A DNA stretch of 60,567 nucleotides, taken from the NCBI GenBank assembly GCA_035531755.1, contig DATKSK010000036.1, positions 1 to 60,567 of the forward strand, in the 5' to 3' direction. Position numbers and translations under genes: made by a program. The notes below the pieces were generated by a model, which saw nothing but the letters and a program-made list of their open reading frames with translations, ran no database searches and was not told where the DNA came from. The stretch is from Acidimicrobiales bacterium. GTDB lineage: Bacteria; Actinomycetota; Acidimicrobiia; Acidimicrobiales; UBA8190. Positions within the stretch are counted from its first letter, which is position 1; the number at the start of each line of letters is the position of its first letter. This document shows positions 7,007 through 15,679 of this stretch, one piece after another.

Positions 7007-10000
7007 TCAGGCGAAGGCGCGGACGAGGATGTCCTCCTGCTCCAGGTGGTGCAGTGCCGCGCTCCCCGTGGCCGGGCTCGCCGACTCCGCCCGGCTGACA
7101 TGGGTCAGGACGAAGCGCTCCCGCAGGAGCCGGTGCAGTCGCCCGTGGACGAACGACCACGCCCCCATGTTCTCAGGCTCCTCCTGCACCCAGACAACCT
7201 CGTTCGCGGCCGGGTACCGGTCCATCACCGCGGCCAGCTCCCGCTCGGGCCAGGGAAAGAGCTGCTCGACGCGCACGACGGCGACGGCCGCGGGGTCCAC
7301 GCCGGGGACAGGGAGCCCCGCCTCGCCACCGGTCAGCGCCTCGCGGCGGGCCATGGCGTCGAAGGCCACCTTGCCCGAGCACAGCAGGACCCGCCGCACC
7401 GCACCGGGCTCGACCGGTCGCGCCACCGCCGGAGCACCCCGGCCACCGGTCGCGGCCGGGTCGTCGACGACCTCGGCGAACGAGCCCACCGTGAGATCGT
7501 CCATGGCCGAGCGCGAGGCGCGGGCCCGGAGCAGCGACTTGGGCGTGAACACGACCAGCGGCCGGTGGCCGATGCCCCGCACCTGGGAGCGCAGCAGATG
7601 GAAGTACTGCGCCGCGGTGGTGGGCTGGGTCAGGCGCATGTTGTCGCGCGCGCACAGGGTGAGGAAGCGCTCGATGCGCGCCGAGGAGTGTTCCGGGCCC
7701 TGGCCCTCGTACCCGTGCGGGAGCAACAGCACGAGGCCCGACCGTTGTGCCCACTTGTCCTCGGCGGCGACGAAGAAGTTGTCGATGATGATCTGCGCCC
7801 CGTTGGCGAAATCGCCGAACTGCGCCTCCCATGCCACCAGCGCCTCGGGGGACGCCACGGAGTAGCCGTACTCGAACCCCACGGCGGCGTACTCCGACAG
7901 CAGCGAGTCGTAGACCCCGAAGTGCCCGATCCCCTCCCCCGGCAGGTGCGCCAGGGGGACGCGCTCCTCCCCGGTGTGGTAGTCGACGAGCACGGCGTGG
8001 CGCTGGCTGAAGGTCCCCCGCCGCGTGTCCTGGCCCGACAGCCGGACGTCGGTGCCCTCGAGGAGGATGGAGCCCAGGGCCAGCGCCTCGCCGAGGGCCC
8101 AGTCGACCTCGCCGCCGGCCACCATCTGGGCCCGTTGCCCGAATTGGCGCAGCAGCTTGGGATGCACCGTGAACCCCTCGGGCACCGCCGTGGCCGCGGC
8201 CACCAGGCGCTCGAGCTCGTCGCGGGCGACCCCCGTCGGCACCGCGGCCGGGGGCTCGACGGGTGCGGCGGGCGTCGGCAGCGCCGTGGGGTGCGGGGGT
8301 GCGGCCTGGCGGGTCTCGTCGAGCGCCACCTGCAGCCGGGTCTGGAAGTCCTCGAGCGCCCGCTCGGCCTCGTCGAGCGTGATGTCGCCCCGGCGCACCA
8401 GCGACTCGGTGTAGAGCTTGCGCACCGAACGGGTGCCTTCGATGATGGCGTACATGCGCGGCTGGGTGTAGCTGGGGTCGTCACCTTCGTTGTGCCCGTG
8501 GCGCCGGTAGCACACGATGTCGATGACGACATCCTTGTGGAACGCCTGCCGGAAGCCGAACGCCAGCCGCGCGGCGCGCATGCAGGCCTCGGGGTCGTCG
8601 CCGTTCACGTGGAACACGGGGGCCTGCACCATCTTGGCCACGTCGGTCGGGTACACCGACGACCGCGCCGACTCCGGAGCGGTGGTGAACCCCAGCTGGT
8701 TGTTCACGACGACGTGGACGGTGCCGCCGGTGCGGTACCCGGTGAGCTGCGACAGCTCGAGCGTCTCGGCGACCACCCCCTGGCCCGCGAAGGCGGCGTC
8801 GCCGTGGACCAGCACCGACAGCACGTCGAAGCACCGGTCTCCACCGAGCATGTCCTGCTTGGCCCGGGCCATGCCCTCGACCACGGGGTCGACGGCCTCG
8901 AGGTGCGACGGGTTGGATGCCAGCGTCACGGGGATCTCGGCGCTCGACCGCCCCACGAACTTGCCCGTGGCCCCCTTGTGGTACTTCACGTCGCCCGTTC
9001 CCTGGACCGAATTGGGATCGAGGTCGCCCTCGAATTCGCGGAAGATCTCCCCGTACGACTTGCCCACGATGTTGACCAGGACGTTCAGCCGTCCCCGGTG
9101 GGCCATGCCCAGCACCGCCTCGCTCAGGCCCGCCTCGGCTGCCTCGTCGAGGACGGTGTCGAGCAGGACGATGGTGGACTCGGCGCCCTCCAACCCGAAC
9201 CGCTTCTGCCCCACGTAGCGCGTGTGGAGGAACCGCTCGAAGGCTTCGGCGGCGTTGAGCCGGTCGAGGACGTGGCGCTGCTCGGCAGGGTCGAGGGAGG
9301 CGGGGACGCCCTCGAGGTGCTGCTGGATCCACTGCTTCTCCTCGGGATCCTGGATGTGCATGTACTCGACGCCGAGCGTGCGGCAATAGGCATCGCGCAG
9401 GATGTCGAGCGCCTCGCCGAGGGTGAGGGTGTCCCGCCCGGCCAGCCCGTCGACCACGAACTCGCGGTCGAGGTCCCACAGGGTGAGCCCGTAGGTGGTG
9501 GGGTCCAGCTCGGGGTGCAGGGGCCGGGCCTCGGCGGACAGTGGGTCGAGGTCGGCGATGAGGTGCCCGCGCACCCGGTACATGTTGATGAGGCTCTGGA
9601 CGTGGACCTGCTTCACCAGACGCCGGTACTCACCGTCCCCGGCGTTGACGTCGGGCTGCCAGCGCACCGGCTCGTAGGGCACGTCCATGGCCGAGAACAC
9701 CGACTCGTAGAAGCCGTGCCCGCCGGTGAGGCAGTCGGCCACGTACGCCAGGAAGAGCCCGGATTCCGCCCCCTGGATGATGCGGTGGTCGTAGGTCGAC
9801 GTCAGCGTGACCACCGGGCCCACACCGAGCTCGGCCAGGCTGCGCGGGTCCGCCGCCTGGTACTCGGCGGGGTACCCGAGGGCCCCGACCCCGACGATGG
9901 CGCCCTGGCCGGGCATCAGCCTCGGCACCGATTGCACCGTCCCGAGGGTTCCCGGGTTGGTGAGGGTGACCGTGGCCCCGGCGAAGTCGTCGGGGCTCGC

Positions 10001-10765
10001 CTTGGCGGTATGGACCTTGCGCACGAGGTCCTCGTAGGCCATGACGAAGCCCCGGAAGTCGAGCACCTCGGCACCGCGCACGACGGGGACCATCAGCGTG
10101 CGCGTCCCGTCCGACTTGGCCACGTCCACCGCCAGCCCGAGGCCCACGTGGTCGTGGCGCGCCACGCCCGGTGTGCCCTTGCCGTCGGCATCGGGGACGA
10201 ACCCGGCGTTGAGCGTGGGCACCGCCTCGAGCCCGCGGACGACGGCGAAGCCGATCAGGTGCGTGAAGCTCACCTTCCCCCCGGACGTGCGCGCCAGATG
10301 CCGGTTGAGCACGGCCCGGTTGACCTCGAGGAGCTTGGCGGGGACGGTGCGCACGCTCGTGGCGGTGGGGACCGACAGCGACGCCTCCATGTTCTTGGCG
10401 ATGCGGGCCGCCGCCCCACGCAACGCAGAAGTGGCGTGACCGTCGTCGGTGCGAGGCCCGGGAGCGGCCGCCGGCGCCTGGCCTGTCGGCGCCGTCGTCG
10501 GCGGGGACGCCGCCGGGGCCGGTGCAGCCGGGGCCGGTGCCGCCGGGGCCGGGGCCGCCGACGTCGGGTGCGCCGGAGCCGGTGCGGTCGCCGCCAGCGT
10601 GGCACCCCCCACCGGCACGTAGTCGGCGAAGAACTCCCGCCAGCTCTCGCTCACCGACGACGGGTCGCTGCGGTACTGCTCGTACATGTCGTCGACCAGC
10701 CAGGCGTTGGGGCCGAAGGCACCTCCGGCGGCGGGGCTCGTGACGCTGACCTGGTCTTCGGACAT
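7007..10765 (-). CDS. kgd: Multifunctional 2-oxoglutarate decarboxylase/dehydrogenase (E2-E1 fusion)
   Basis: The protein is 1252 residues, the usual length for actinobacterial Kgd/OdhA. Residues 1-45 are the E1 N-terminal helix (YEQYRSDPSSVSESWREFF). An Ala/Pro linker follows (about 60-95), then an E2-type succinyltransferase domain to about 345 with the active-site motif YDHRIIQG. The thiamine diphosphate E1 domain fills the rest (VLGMAHRGRLNVLVN, HGDAAFAGQG, RRHGHNEGDDP). There is no lipoyl domain, as expected for this family. It decarboxylates 2-oxoglutarate in the TCA cycle. In mycobacteria and corynebacteria the activity is held in check by a GarA/OdhI FHA protein; none is visible here. 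The start fits a TAGGAT box 8 bases upstream. Confidence 0.95.
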   Translation of the reverse strand: MSEDQVSVTSPAAGGAFGPNAWLVDDMYEQYRSDPSSVSESWREFFADYVPVGGATLAATAPAPAHPTSAAPAPAAPAPAAPAPAASPPTTAPTGQAPAAAPGPRTDDGHATSALRGAAARIAKNMEASLSVPTATSVRTVPAKLLEVNRAVLNRHLARTSGGKVSFTHLIGFAVVRGLEAVPTLNAGFVPDADGKGTPGVARHDHVGLGLAVDVAKSDGTRTLMVPVVRGAEVLDFRGFVMAYEDLVRKVHTAKASPDDFAGATVTLTNPGTLGTVQSVPRLMPGQGAIVGVGALGYPAEYQAADPRSLAELGVGPVVTLTSTYDHRIIQGAESGLFLAYVADCLTGGHGFYESVFSAMDVPYEPVRWQPDVNAGDGEYRRLVKQVHVQSLINMYRVRGHLIADLDPLSAEARPLHPELDPTTYGLTLWDLDREFVVDGLAGRDTLTLGEALDILRDAYCRTLGVEYMHIQDPEEKQWIQQHLEGVPASLDPAEQRHVLDRLNAAEAFERFLHTRYVGQKRFGLEGAESTIVLLDTVLDEAAEAGLSEAVLGMAHRGRLNVLVNIVGKSYGEIFREFEGDLDPNSVQGTGDVKYHKGATGKFVGRSSAEIPVTLASNPSHLEAVDPVVEGMARAKQDMLGGDRCFDVLSVLVHGDAAFAGQGVVAETLELSQLTGYRTGGTVHVVVNNQLGFTTAPESARSSVYPTDVAKMVQAPVFHVNGDDPEACMRAARLAFGFRQAFHKDVVIDIVCYRRHGHNEGDDPSYTQPRMYAIIEGTRSVRKLYTESLVRRGDITLDEAERALEDFQTRLQVALDETRQAAPPHPTALPTPAAPVEPPAAVPTGVARDELERLVAAATAVPEGFTVHPKLLRQFGQRAQMVAGGEVDWALGEALALGSILLEGTDVRLSGQDTRRGTFSQRHAVLVDYHTGEERVPLAHLPGEGIGHFGVYDSLLSEYAAVGFEYGYSVASPEALVAWEAQFGDFANGAQIIIDNFFVAAEDKWAQRSGLVLLLPHGYEGQGPEHSSARIERFLTLCARDNMRLTQPTTAAQYFHLLRSQVRGIGHRPLVVFTPKSLLRARASRSAMDDLTVGSFAEVVDDPAATGGRGAPAVARPVEPGAVRRVLLCSGKVAFDAMARREALTGGEAGLPVPGVDPAAVAVVRVEQLFPWPERELAAVMDRYPAANEVVWVQEEPENMGAWSFVHGRLHRLLRERFVLTHVSRAESASPATGSAALHHLEQEDILVRAFA

Positions 10766-10773
10766 CCATGTCG

Positions 10774-10779
10774 ATCCTA
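10774..10779 (-). promoter_or_regulatory. TAGGAT -10 box for kgd, leaderless type
   Basis: Read on the minus strand, the box ends 8 bases before the kgd ATG at 10765. Confidence 0.55.
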
Positions 10780-10814
10780 CCGGGACCCCTCGCAGCCAAC
10801 CCCCGGTGGCGCTG

Positions 10815-10820
10815 TAGCCT
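10815..10820 (+). promoter_or_regulatory. TAGCCT -10 box, leaderless type
   Basis: The box ends 8 bases before a GTG at 10829 that opens a 32-codon frame, not before the hydrolase start itself. Confidence 0.5.
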
Positions 10821-10828
10821 TCGCGACC

Positions 10829-10927
10829 GTGCGCGACGGCGTCACGGGCGTCGGCTCGACCCCTGGAGCGGTGATCACGCCGCTCGCGGAGCGAACCGAG
10901 CGGTCCGGGTGGCGGCGGCCCCGGTGA
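10829..10927 (+). CDS. Possible 32-residue leader peptide coupled to the hydrolase gene
   Basis: GTG-to-TGA frame whose stop overlaps the hydrolase GTG by four bases (GTGA at 10924-10927). Its start sits at the spacing from a TAGCCT box seen at many genes here. The product begins MRDGVTGVGSTPGAVITPL and ends basic. It is out of frame with the hydrolase, so it cannot be a simple N-terminal extension. Either it is a short translated leader that brings ribosomes to the hydrolase start, or the hydrolase really begins here and a frameshift separates the parts. I cannot decide between these. Confidence 0.35.
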   Translation: MRDGVTGVGSTPGAVITPLAERTERSGWRRPR

Positions 10928-11706
10928 CGGGGACCGCGCCCGGGGGCCTCCATGTGGTCGAGCACGGCCTCGACGCCCACGCCGCCGGGCTGCCGACGGT
11001 GGTCCTGGTGCACGGCTCGCTCGACCGCGGTGCCAGCTTCGCCCGCGTCGTGCGCCGACTGGAGGGCATCCACGTCGTCACCTACGACCGGCGCGGCTAC
11101 CACCATTCGCGGGCCATGCCCCTGGCCCGGTCCCTGGCGGCGCACGTCGCCGACCTCGTGGCGCTGGTGGGCGACGGGCCGGCCGTGGTGGTGGGCCACT
11201 CCTACGGCGGCGACGTCGCCATCGGTGCCGCCCTCGAGGCCCCTGACGCCGTGCGCGCCGTCGGCGCCTTCGAGCCGCCCCTGCCCTGGATGCCGTGGTG
11301 GCCCCGGCGCACCGCCTCGAGCATCACCGGCGAGGACCCCGCCACCTTCGCGGAAGGCTTCTTCCGGCGCGTGGTGGGCGACGCCGGCTGGGACCGGCTG
11401 ACCGACCAGGCCCGCGCCGCCCGGCGGGCCGACGGCCCCGCGCTGGTCGCCGAGCTCGCCGACCTCCGTCGCCACCGGTCCCCGCTCGACCTCTCTCGCC
11501 TGCACGCTCCGCTCGTGCTCGGGCGAGGCGGCCGGTCGGTGCCGCACCACCGGCGGGCGATCGACGCGCTCGTCGAGCTCGTGCCCGACGCCGACGTCGT
11601 GGAGATCCCGGGGTCGGCACACGGCGCCCCGCTGAGCCATCCCGACGCCTTCGCCGCCTTCGTGCGGCGGGTGGTGGAGCGGGCCGGCATCCCGCCGGCC
11701 AGGTAG
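10924..11706 (+). CDS. Alpha/beta-hydrolase fold protein
   Basis: The protein is 260 residues. The oxyanion region is VVLVHGSLDRG, the nucleophile elbow is VVGHSYGGDVA (Ser), and a C-terminal His sits in GSAHGAPLSHP; an acidic partner is likely in the VPDADVVEI region. No signal peptide is present, so it is cytosolic. The family covers esterases, lipases and C-C hydrolases; the substrate is unknown. The start is the GTG overlapping the small upstream frame; a GTG twelve bases earlier is possible. It converges on an acyl-CoA dehydrogenase gene. Confidence 0.85.
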   Translation: MTGTAPGGLHVVEHGLDAHAAGLPTVVLVHGSLDRGASFARVVRRLEGIHVVTYDRRGYHHSRAMPLARSLAAHVADLVALVGDGPAVVVGHSYGGDVAIGAALEAPDAVRAVGAFEPPLPWMPWWPRRTASSITGEDPATFAEGFFRRVVGDAGWDRLTDQARAARRADGPALVAELADLRRHRSPLDLSRLHAPLVLGRGGRSVPHHRRAIDALVELVPDADVVEIPGSAHGAPLSHPDAFAAFVRRVVERAGIPPAR

Positions 11707-11778
11707 GCGCGGTCGCCTCGACGCCGACCTGTGTGCCCGGAGGGGGCGGCGGCGCGTGCGGTGGGGGGCGACGCGGCG

Positions 11779-11812
11779 CGTCAGGCGGGGGGAGGCGTCA
11801 GGCGGGGACGCG
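11779..11812. repeat. 17-bp tandem duplication over the acyl-CoA dehydrogenase stop codon
   Basis: The core CGTCAGGCGGGG starts at 11779 and again at 11796. Each copy carries TCA, the TGA stop on the minus strand (11798-11800 is the gene's own stop, 11781-11783 the extra one in another frame). Confidence 0.8.
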
Positions 11813-13030
11813 CGACTGGGCCCACGACCGGTCGCCCTCGACGTCGACGTCGTGGGGCAGCCCGAGGACGCGCTCGGCGATGATGTTGCGCTGCACCTCC
11901 GACGTCCCGCCGCCGATGGTGAGCGCCCGAGAGAACAGATAGCCCTTGGCCCACGCCGACGACGGCCAGCCCGACGCCTCGCCCGTCTCGTCTGCCCCGG
12001 GTTGCGTGGCCCCCGGTGCCCGGCGCAGCTGCGCGAGCCCTTCGGCCGGACCGCCGTCCGCCAGCTGCCCGTGCATCCCGGCGAGTCCCTTGGCCAGCTC
12101 CATGACGTGCTGGCCGTGGTCGTCGGCGAGCGCTTTGCGCACCGATGCCTCGGGCCCCGGCTCGCGGCCCGACAGCGCCGCGCTCACCGTCCGCAGCCGG
12201 ATGAGCCGCAGCACCTCCCCTTCCGCCCACACCTGGACGAGGCGCTGGCGCATCACGGCATCGGGAACGCCCCCGGACCGGCGGGCGAGGTCGACCAGCT
12301 CGGCGGCCGTGGGCCCCTGTCCCCACAACGCCCCCTCGCCCGACAGCGACACGCGCTCGTTGCCGAGCGTCACCTTGGCGAGGGCCCAACCCCCGTTGAC
12401 CTCGCCCACGAGGTTCTCGGGCGGCAGGCGCACCTCGTCGAGGAACACCTCGTTGAAGGCGTGGTCGCCGGTCATGTCGACGATGGGACGGACCGTCACC
12501 CCCGGTGCGTCCATGGGGCACACGAAGTAGGAGATGCCACGGTGCTTCGGGACGTCGGGGTCCGTGCGGGCGAGCAGGATCCCGAGCGCTGAGACATGCG
12601 CGTAGCTGGTCCACACCTTCTGACCGCTCACGACCCATTCGTCGCCGTCGCGCACGGCTCGGGTGGACAGCCCCGCCAGGTCCGATCCCGCCCCCGGCTC
12701 GGAGAACAGCTGGCACCAGATCTCCTCGCCCGCCAGGAGGGGCAGGAGGTAGCGCTGCTTCTGGGCGTCGGTGCCGGCGTGCACGAGCGTGGGCCCCGCC
12801 CACCCGATGCCGATCTGGTTGAACGGCCGGCGCACGCCGGCGCGCCGCAGCTCGTCGTCGATGACCAGCTGCGCCACGGGGTCGGCGTCGAGGCCCCACG
12901 GGCGCGGCCAGTGCGGGGCCACGTAGCCGGCCTCGGCGAGCCGGCGCGGGCTCGGATCGGGGTGCTCGGCCAGCCAGGCCCGGAACTCGGCGCGGGCGGG
13001 ATGGTCGTCTCCGGGAAGGGCGAGGTCCAC
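11798..13030 (-). CDS. Acyl-CoA dehydrogenase family protein
   Basis: The protein is 410 residues. FAD/acyl-CoA signatures are clear: FSEPGAGSDLAGL and VVSGQKVWTSYAH in the middle, and IGGGTSEVQRNIIAERVLG at the C-terminus. The position that holds the catalytic Glu in medium-chain enzymes is Gly here (GGGTSE), as in many actinobacterial paralogues that place the base elsewhere. An insertion of about 30 residues (around APGATQPGADETGEASG) precedes the last helix. It oxidises an acyl-CoA to the enoyl-CoA and reduces FAD. The GTG start follows a TACGCT box by 8 bases. It is divergent from an acyl-CoA synthetase gene, which suggests a shared acid-activation and oxidation pathway. Confidence 0.9.
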   Translation of the reverse strand: MDLALPGDDHPARAEFRAWLAEHPDPSPRRLAEAGYVAPHWPRPWGLDADPVAQLVIDDELRRAGVRRPFNQIGIGWAGPTLVHAGTDAQKQRYLLPLLAGEEIWCQLFSEPGAGSDLAGLSTRAVRDGDEWVVSGQKVWTSYAHVSALGILLARTDPDVPKHRGISYFVCPMDAPGVTVRPIVDMTGDHAFNEVFLDEVRLPPENLVGEVNGGWALAKVTLGNERVSLSGEGALWGQGPTAAELVDLARRSGGVPDAVMRQRLVQVWAEGEVLRLIRLRTVSAALSGREPGPEASVRKALADDHGQHVMELAKGLAGMHGQLADGGPAEGLAQLRRAPGATQPGADETGEASGWPSSAWAKGYLFSRALTIGGGTSEVQRNIIAERVLGLPHDVDVEGDRSWAQSRVPA

Positions 13031-13038
13031 GGCGATGC

Positions 13039-13048
13039 AGCGTAGGCT
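13039..13048. promoter_or_regulatory. Overlapping divergent -10 boxes
   Basis: The ten bases AGCGTAGGCT hold TAGGCT on the plus strand (6 bases before the GTG at 13055) and TACGCT on the minus strand (8 bases before the GTG at 13030). The two boxes share the central TA. Confidence 0.6.
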
Positions 13049-13054
13049 GCCGCC

Positions 13055-14671
13055 GTGACCGACTGGAACTTCGCCGACGTCTGGGAGACCGTCGCCGACA
13101 CCGTGCCGGACGCGCCGGCGTTCATCCACGGTGAGCGGCGCCTGACCTGGGGGGAGACCGAGGGCCGCGCCAACGGCGTGGCCCGGGCTCTGCTCGAGTC
13201 GGGGGTGGCCCACCAGGACAAGGTGGCGCACTACCTCTACAACGGCCCCGAGTACCTGGAGTCGACCTTCGGCATCTTGAAAGCGGGCCTCGTCCCCGTG
13301 AACACGAACTACCGCTACACCGACGACGAGCTCGTCTACCTGTGGGACAACGCCGACGCCGTGGCGGTCATCTTCCACGGTGCTTTTGTCGAGCGCATCA
13401 CCGGCATCCGTTCGCGCGTGCCCACCGTCCGCTCGTGGCTGTGGGTCGACGACGGCTCGGGCGAGTGCCCCTCGTGGGCGACGCCCTACGAAGCGGCGGC
13501 GACGAGCGGCGCCGACCGGTCGGCGCCTCCGTGGGGGCGGTCGGGCGACGACCTCTACCTCCTCTACACCGGGGGGACGACCGGCATGCCCAAGGGCGTG
13601 ATGTGGCGTCAGGACGACCTGTTCTGCCGGCTCAACGCCGGGAACTTCCTGCGCGTGCCCGAGGACGGGGGGCTCGAGGGGGTGCGCAAGGCGATCGTCG
13701 GCGCGGGGCCCGTCCACCTCCCCGCCTGCCCGCTCATGCACGGCACCGGCGGGTTCACGTCCATGGCCGCCATGACCATCGCCGGGTGCGTCGTCACGCT
13801 CACCGGCCGCCGCTTCGAACCCACCGAGCTGCTCGACACCATCGACCGGGACAACGTCAACACGGTGGCCATCGTGGGCGACGCCTTCGCCAAGCCGATC
13901 CTCGCCGCCCTCGACGAGCACCCGGGCCGCTGGCGCCTGTCGACGCTGCTCGCCTTCGTGTCGTCGGGCGTCATGTGGAGCGAGGAGACCAAGCGGGGGC
14001 TGCTCACGCACCACCCCACCCTGATGCTCATCGACGCCTTCTCGTCGTCGGAGGCACTGGGCATGGGGTCGTCGGTGTCGAGCGGGACGGCCGCCGAGCA
14101 CACGGCCCGATTCACGCTGAGCCCCGACGTGCGCGTGCTCGACCCGGAGTCGGGCAAGGACGTGACCCCCGGGTCCGGCGAGGTGGGCGTGCTCGCCCTC
14201 GGTGGCCGCAACCCGCTCGGCTACTACAAGGACGCCGACAAGTCGGCGAGCACGTTCAAGGTCATCGACGGGGTGCGGTACTCGGTGCCCGGCGACTTCG
14301 CCACCGTCGACGCCGACGGCGCCATCCAGCTCCTCGGCCGCGGCTCGGTCGTGATCAACACCGGCGGGGAGAAGGTGTTCCCCGAAGAGGTCGAGGAGGT
14401 GCTCAAGCGGCACCCGACGGTGCGCGACGCGGTGGCCGTGGGCATCCCCGACGACCGCTTCGGGCAGGCGGTGGCGGCGGTGGTGGAGCTCCGCCCCGGC
14501 GCCGAGGCGACCGAGCGCGAGCTCGTCGACCACGTCCGGGGGCACCTGGCCGCCTACAAGGCGCCCAGGCGGGTGCGCTTCATCGACACCATCGGCCGGT
14601 CGCCCGCCGGCAAGGTGGACTACGCCCGCCACCGGGCCGAAACGACCGAGTGGGCGACGACGCCCGTCTGA
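13055..14671 (+). CDS. Acyl-CoA synthetase (AMP-dependent synthetase/ligase)
   Basis: The protein is 538 residues. The ATP-binding loop is LLYTGGTTGMPKGVMW. Downstream motifs are GDFATVDADG, LLGRGSVVINTGGEKVFP and the C-terminal SPAGKVDY with the adenylation Lys. The enzyme activates a carboxylic acid through an acyl-AMP to acyl-CoA in the cytosol; chain length or a steroid substrate cannot be read from sequence. It is transcribed divergently from the acyl-CoA dehydrogenase from overlapping -10 boxes. The GTG start is fixed by the TAGGCT box 6 bases upstream. Confidence 0.92.
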   Translation: MTDWNFADVWETVADTVPDAPAFIHGERRLTWGETEGRANGVARALLESGVAHQDKVAHYLYNGPEYLESTFGILKAGLVPVNTNYRYTDDELVYLWDNADAVAVIFHGAFVERITGIRSRVPTVRSWLWVDDGSGECPSWATPYEAAATSGADRSAPPWGRSGDDLYLLYTGGTTGMPKGVMWRQDDLFCRLNAGNFLRVPEDGGLEGVRKAIVGAGPVHLPACPLMHGTGGFTSMAAMTIAGCVVTLTGRRFEPTELLDTIDRDNVNTVAIVGDAFAKPILAALDEHPGRWRLSTLLAFVSSGVMWSEETKRGLLTHHPTLMLIDAFSSSEALGMGSSVSSGTAAEHTARFTLSPDVRVLDPESGKDVTPGSGEVGVLALGGRNPLGYYKDADKSASTFKVIDGVRYSVPGDFATVDADGAIQLLGRGSVVINTGGEKVFPEEVEEVLKRHPTVRDAVAVGIPDDRFGQAVAAVVELRPGAEATERELVDHVRGHLAAYKAPRRVRFIDTIGRSPAGKVDYARHRAETTEWATTPV

Positions 14672-14709
14672 GCGGTGCCCCCGGGCGCGAGCCCGGAGCC
14701 CTCGGTGCC

Positions 14710-15531
14710 GTGACGGGCTGGCCGGTTGACGCCGCCGCCGCCGGCGTGGTGCTTCTCGACGGGGCCGTGGCCGAGACCGTGGGCGACCTCGACCGGGCCT
14801 TCCCGTGGGCGTCGGTGTCGAAGCTGCTCGTGGCCGTGGCCGCTCTGGTGGCGACGGAGGAGGGCTCGCTCGGTCTCGATGAGCCCGCGGGCCCGCCGGG
14901 GTCGACCGTTCGCCACCTGCTGGCCCACGCCTCGGGGCTCGGGCCCGACTCGCCGCACCCCCTCACCGAGCCGGGCGTGCGCCGCATCTACTCCAACATC
15001 GGGTTCGAGATCCTCGCCGACACCCTGGCGCAGCACTCGGGCATGCCCTTCACCGACTACCTCACCACCGGCGTGGTCCTCCCCCTGGCGATGACCGGGA
15101 CGCGGCTGGCCCCCGGGGCGTCACCGGCGTCGGGCGCCCTCGGCCCGCTGCGCGACCTCTTGACGCTCGCCGGCGAGCTGCTCGCCCCGCGCCTGGTGGC
15201 TCCGGGCACCCTGGCCGCCGCCACCACCGTGGCCTTCCCGGGCCTGGCGGGCGTCCTCCCCGGCTTCGGGCGGTTCGACCCCTGCGACTGGGGCCTCGGC
15301 TTCGAGCTCCGTGACGGCAAGCGCCGGCACTGGACCGGGGCGCGCAACTCGGCCGCCACGTTCGGGCACTTCGGCCAGTCGGGCAGCTTCCTGTGGGTGG
15401 ACCCGGTGGCGGGCGTGGCCTGCGCCGCGCGGGGCGACCGGCCCTTCGGCCCGTGGGCCGTGGACGCCTGGCCCGCCCTGGCGGATGCCGTGCTCGAGCA
15501 CTGGGGCGGGCAGGGCGGGCAGGGGCCGTAG
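14710..15531 (+). CDS. Beta-lactamase/class C PBP-like serine hydrolase
   Basis: About 273 residues. The SxxK nucleophile motif is ASVSKLLV near residue 37, the YxN motif is IYSNIGFE, and a late HFGQSGSF replaces the KTG-type motif. There is no signal peptide, which argues against a cell-wall target and for a cytosolic esterase-type member of the family. The start is uncertain: the GTG at 14710 gives a compact protein, while an in-frame GTG at 14650 would overlap the synthetase gene. The two genes are probably co-transcribed. Confidence 0.75.
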   Translation: MTGWPVDAAAAGVVLLDGAVAETVGDLDRAFPWASVSKLLVAVAALVATEEGSLGLDEPAGPPGSTVRHLLAHASGLGPDSPHPLTEPGVRRIYSNIGFEILADTLAQHSGMPFTDYLTTGVVLPLAMTGTRLAPGASPASGALGPLRDLLTLAGELLAPRLVAPGTLAAATTVAFPGLAGVLPGFGRFDPCDWGLGFELRDGKRRHWTGARNSAATFGHFGQSGSFLWVDPVAGVACAARGDRPFGPWAVDAWPALADAVLEHWGGQGGQGP

Positions 15532-15541
15532 GCCGCGGCTT

Positions 15542-15586
15542 CCCCTCCGGCGGGCCTCGGCTGCGGCCCCTCCGGCGGACCTCGGC
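15542..15586. repeat. 25-bp imperfect duplication just after a stop codon
   Basis: Two copies of a unit beginning CCCCTCCGGCGG start at 15542 and 15567. Downstream to about 15640 there is a run of short CCCCGTTG/CCCCGTGG units. The stop codon itself is not repeated here. Confidence 0.7.
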
Positions 15587-15665
15587 CCCGTGGCCCGGAT
15601 GTCGGTGGCCCCGTTGCCCCGTTGCCCCGTGGCCCCGTGTCGGGGCCCGCGCGGACCGGATCACC

Positions 15666-15671
15666 TAAGCT
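15666..15671 (+). promoter_or_regulatory. TAAGCT -10 box, leaderless type
   Basis: The box ends 8 bases before the GTG at 15680. Confidence 0.55.
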
Positions 15672-15679
15672 CGCCCGGC

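Noticed and set aside
5666-10927. A 1753-codon open frame on the plus strand opposite kgd
   Set aside because: It is the antisense shadow of kgd, produced by the strong third-position GC bias. It has no domain and no start signal.
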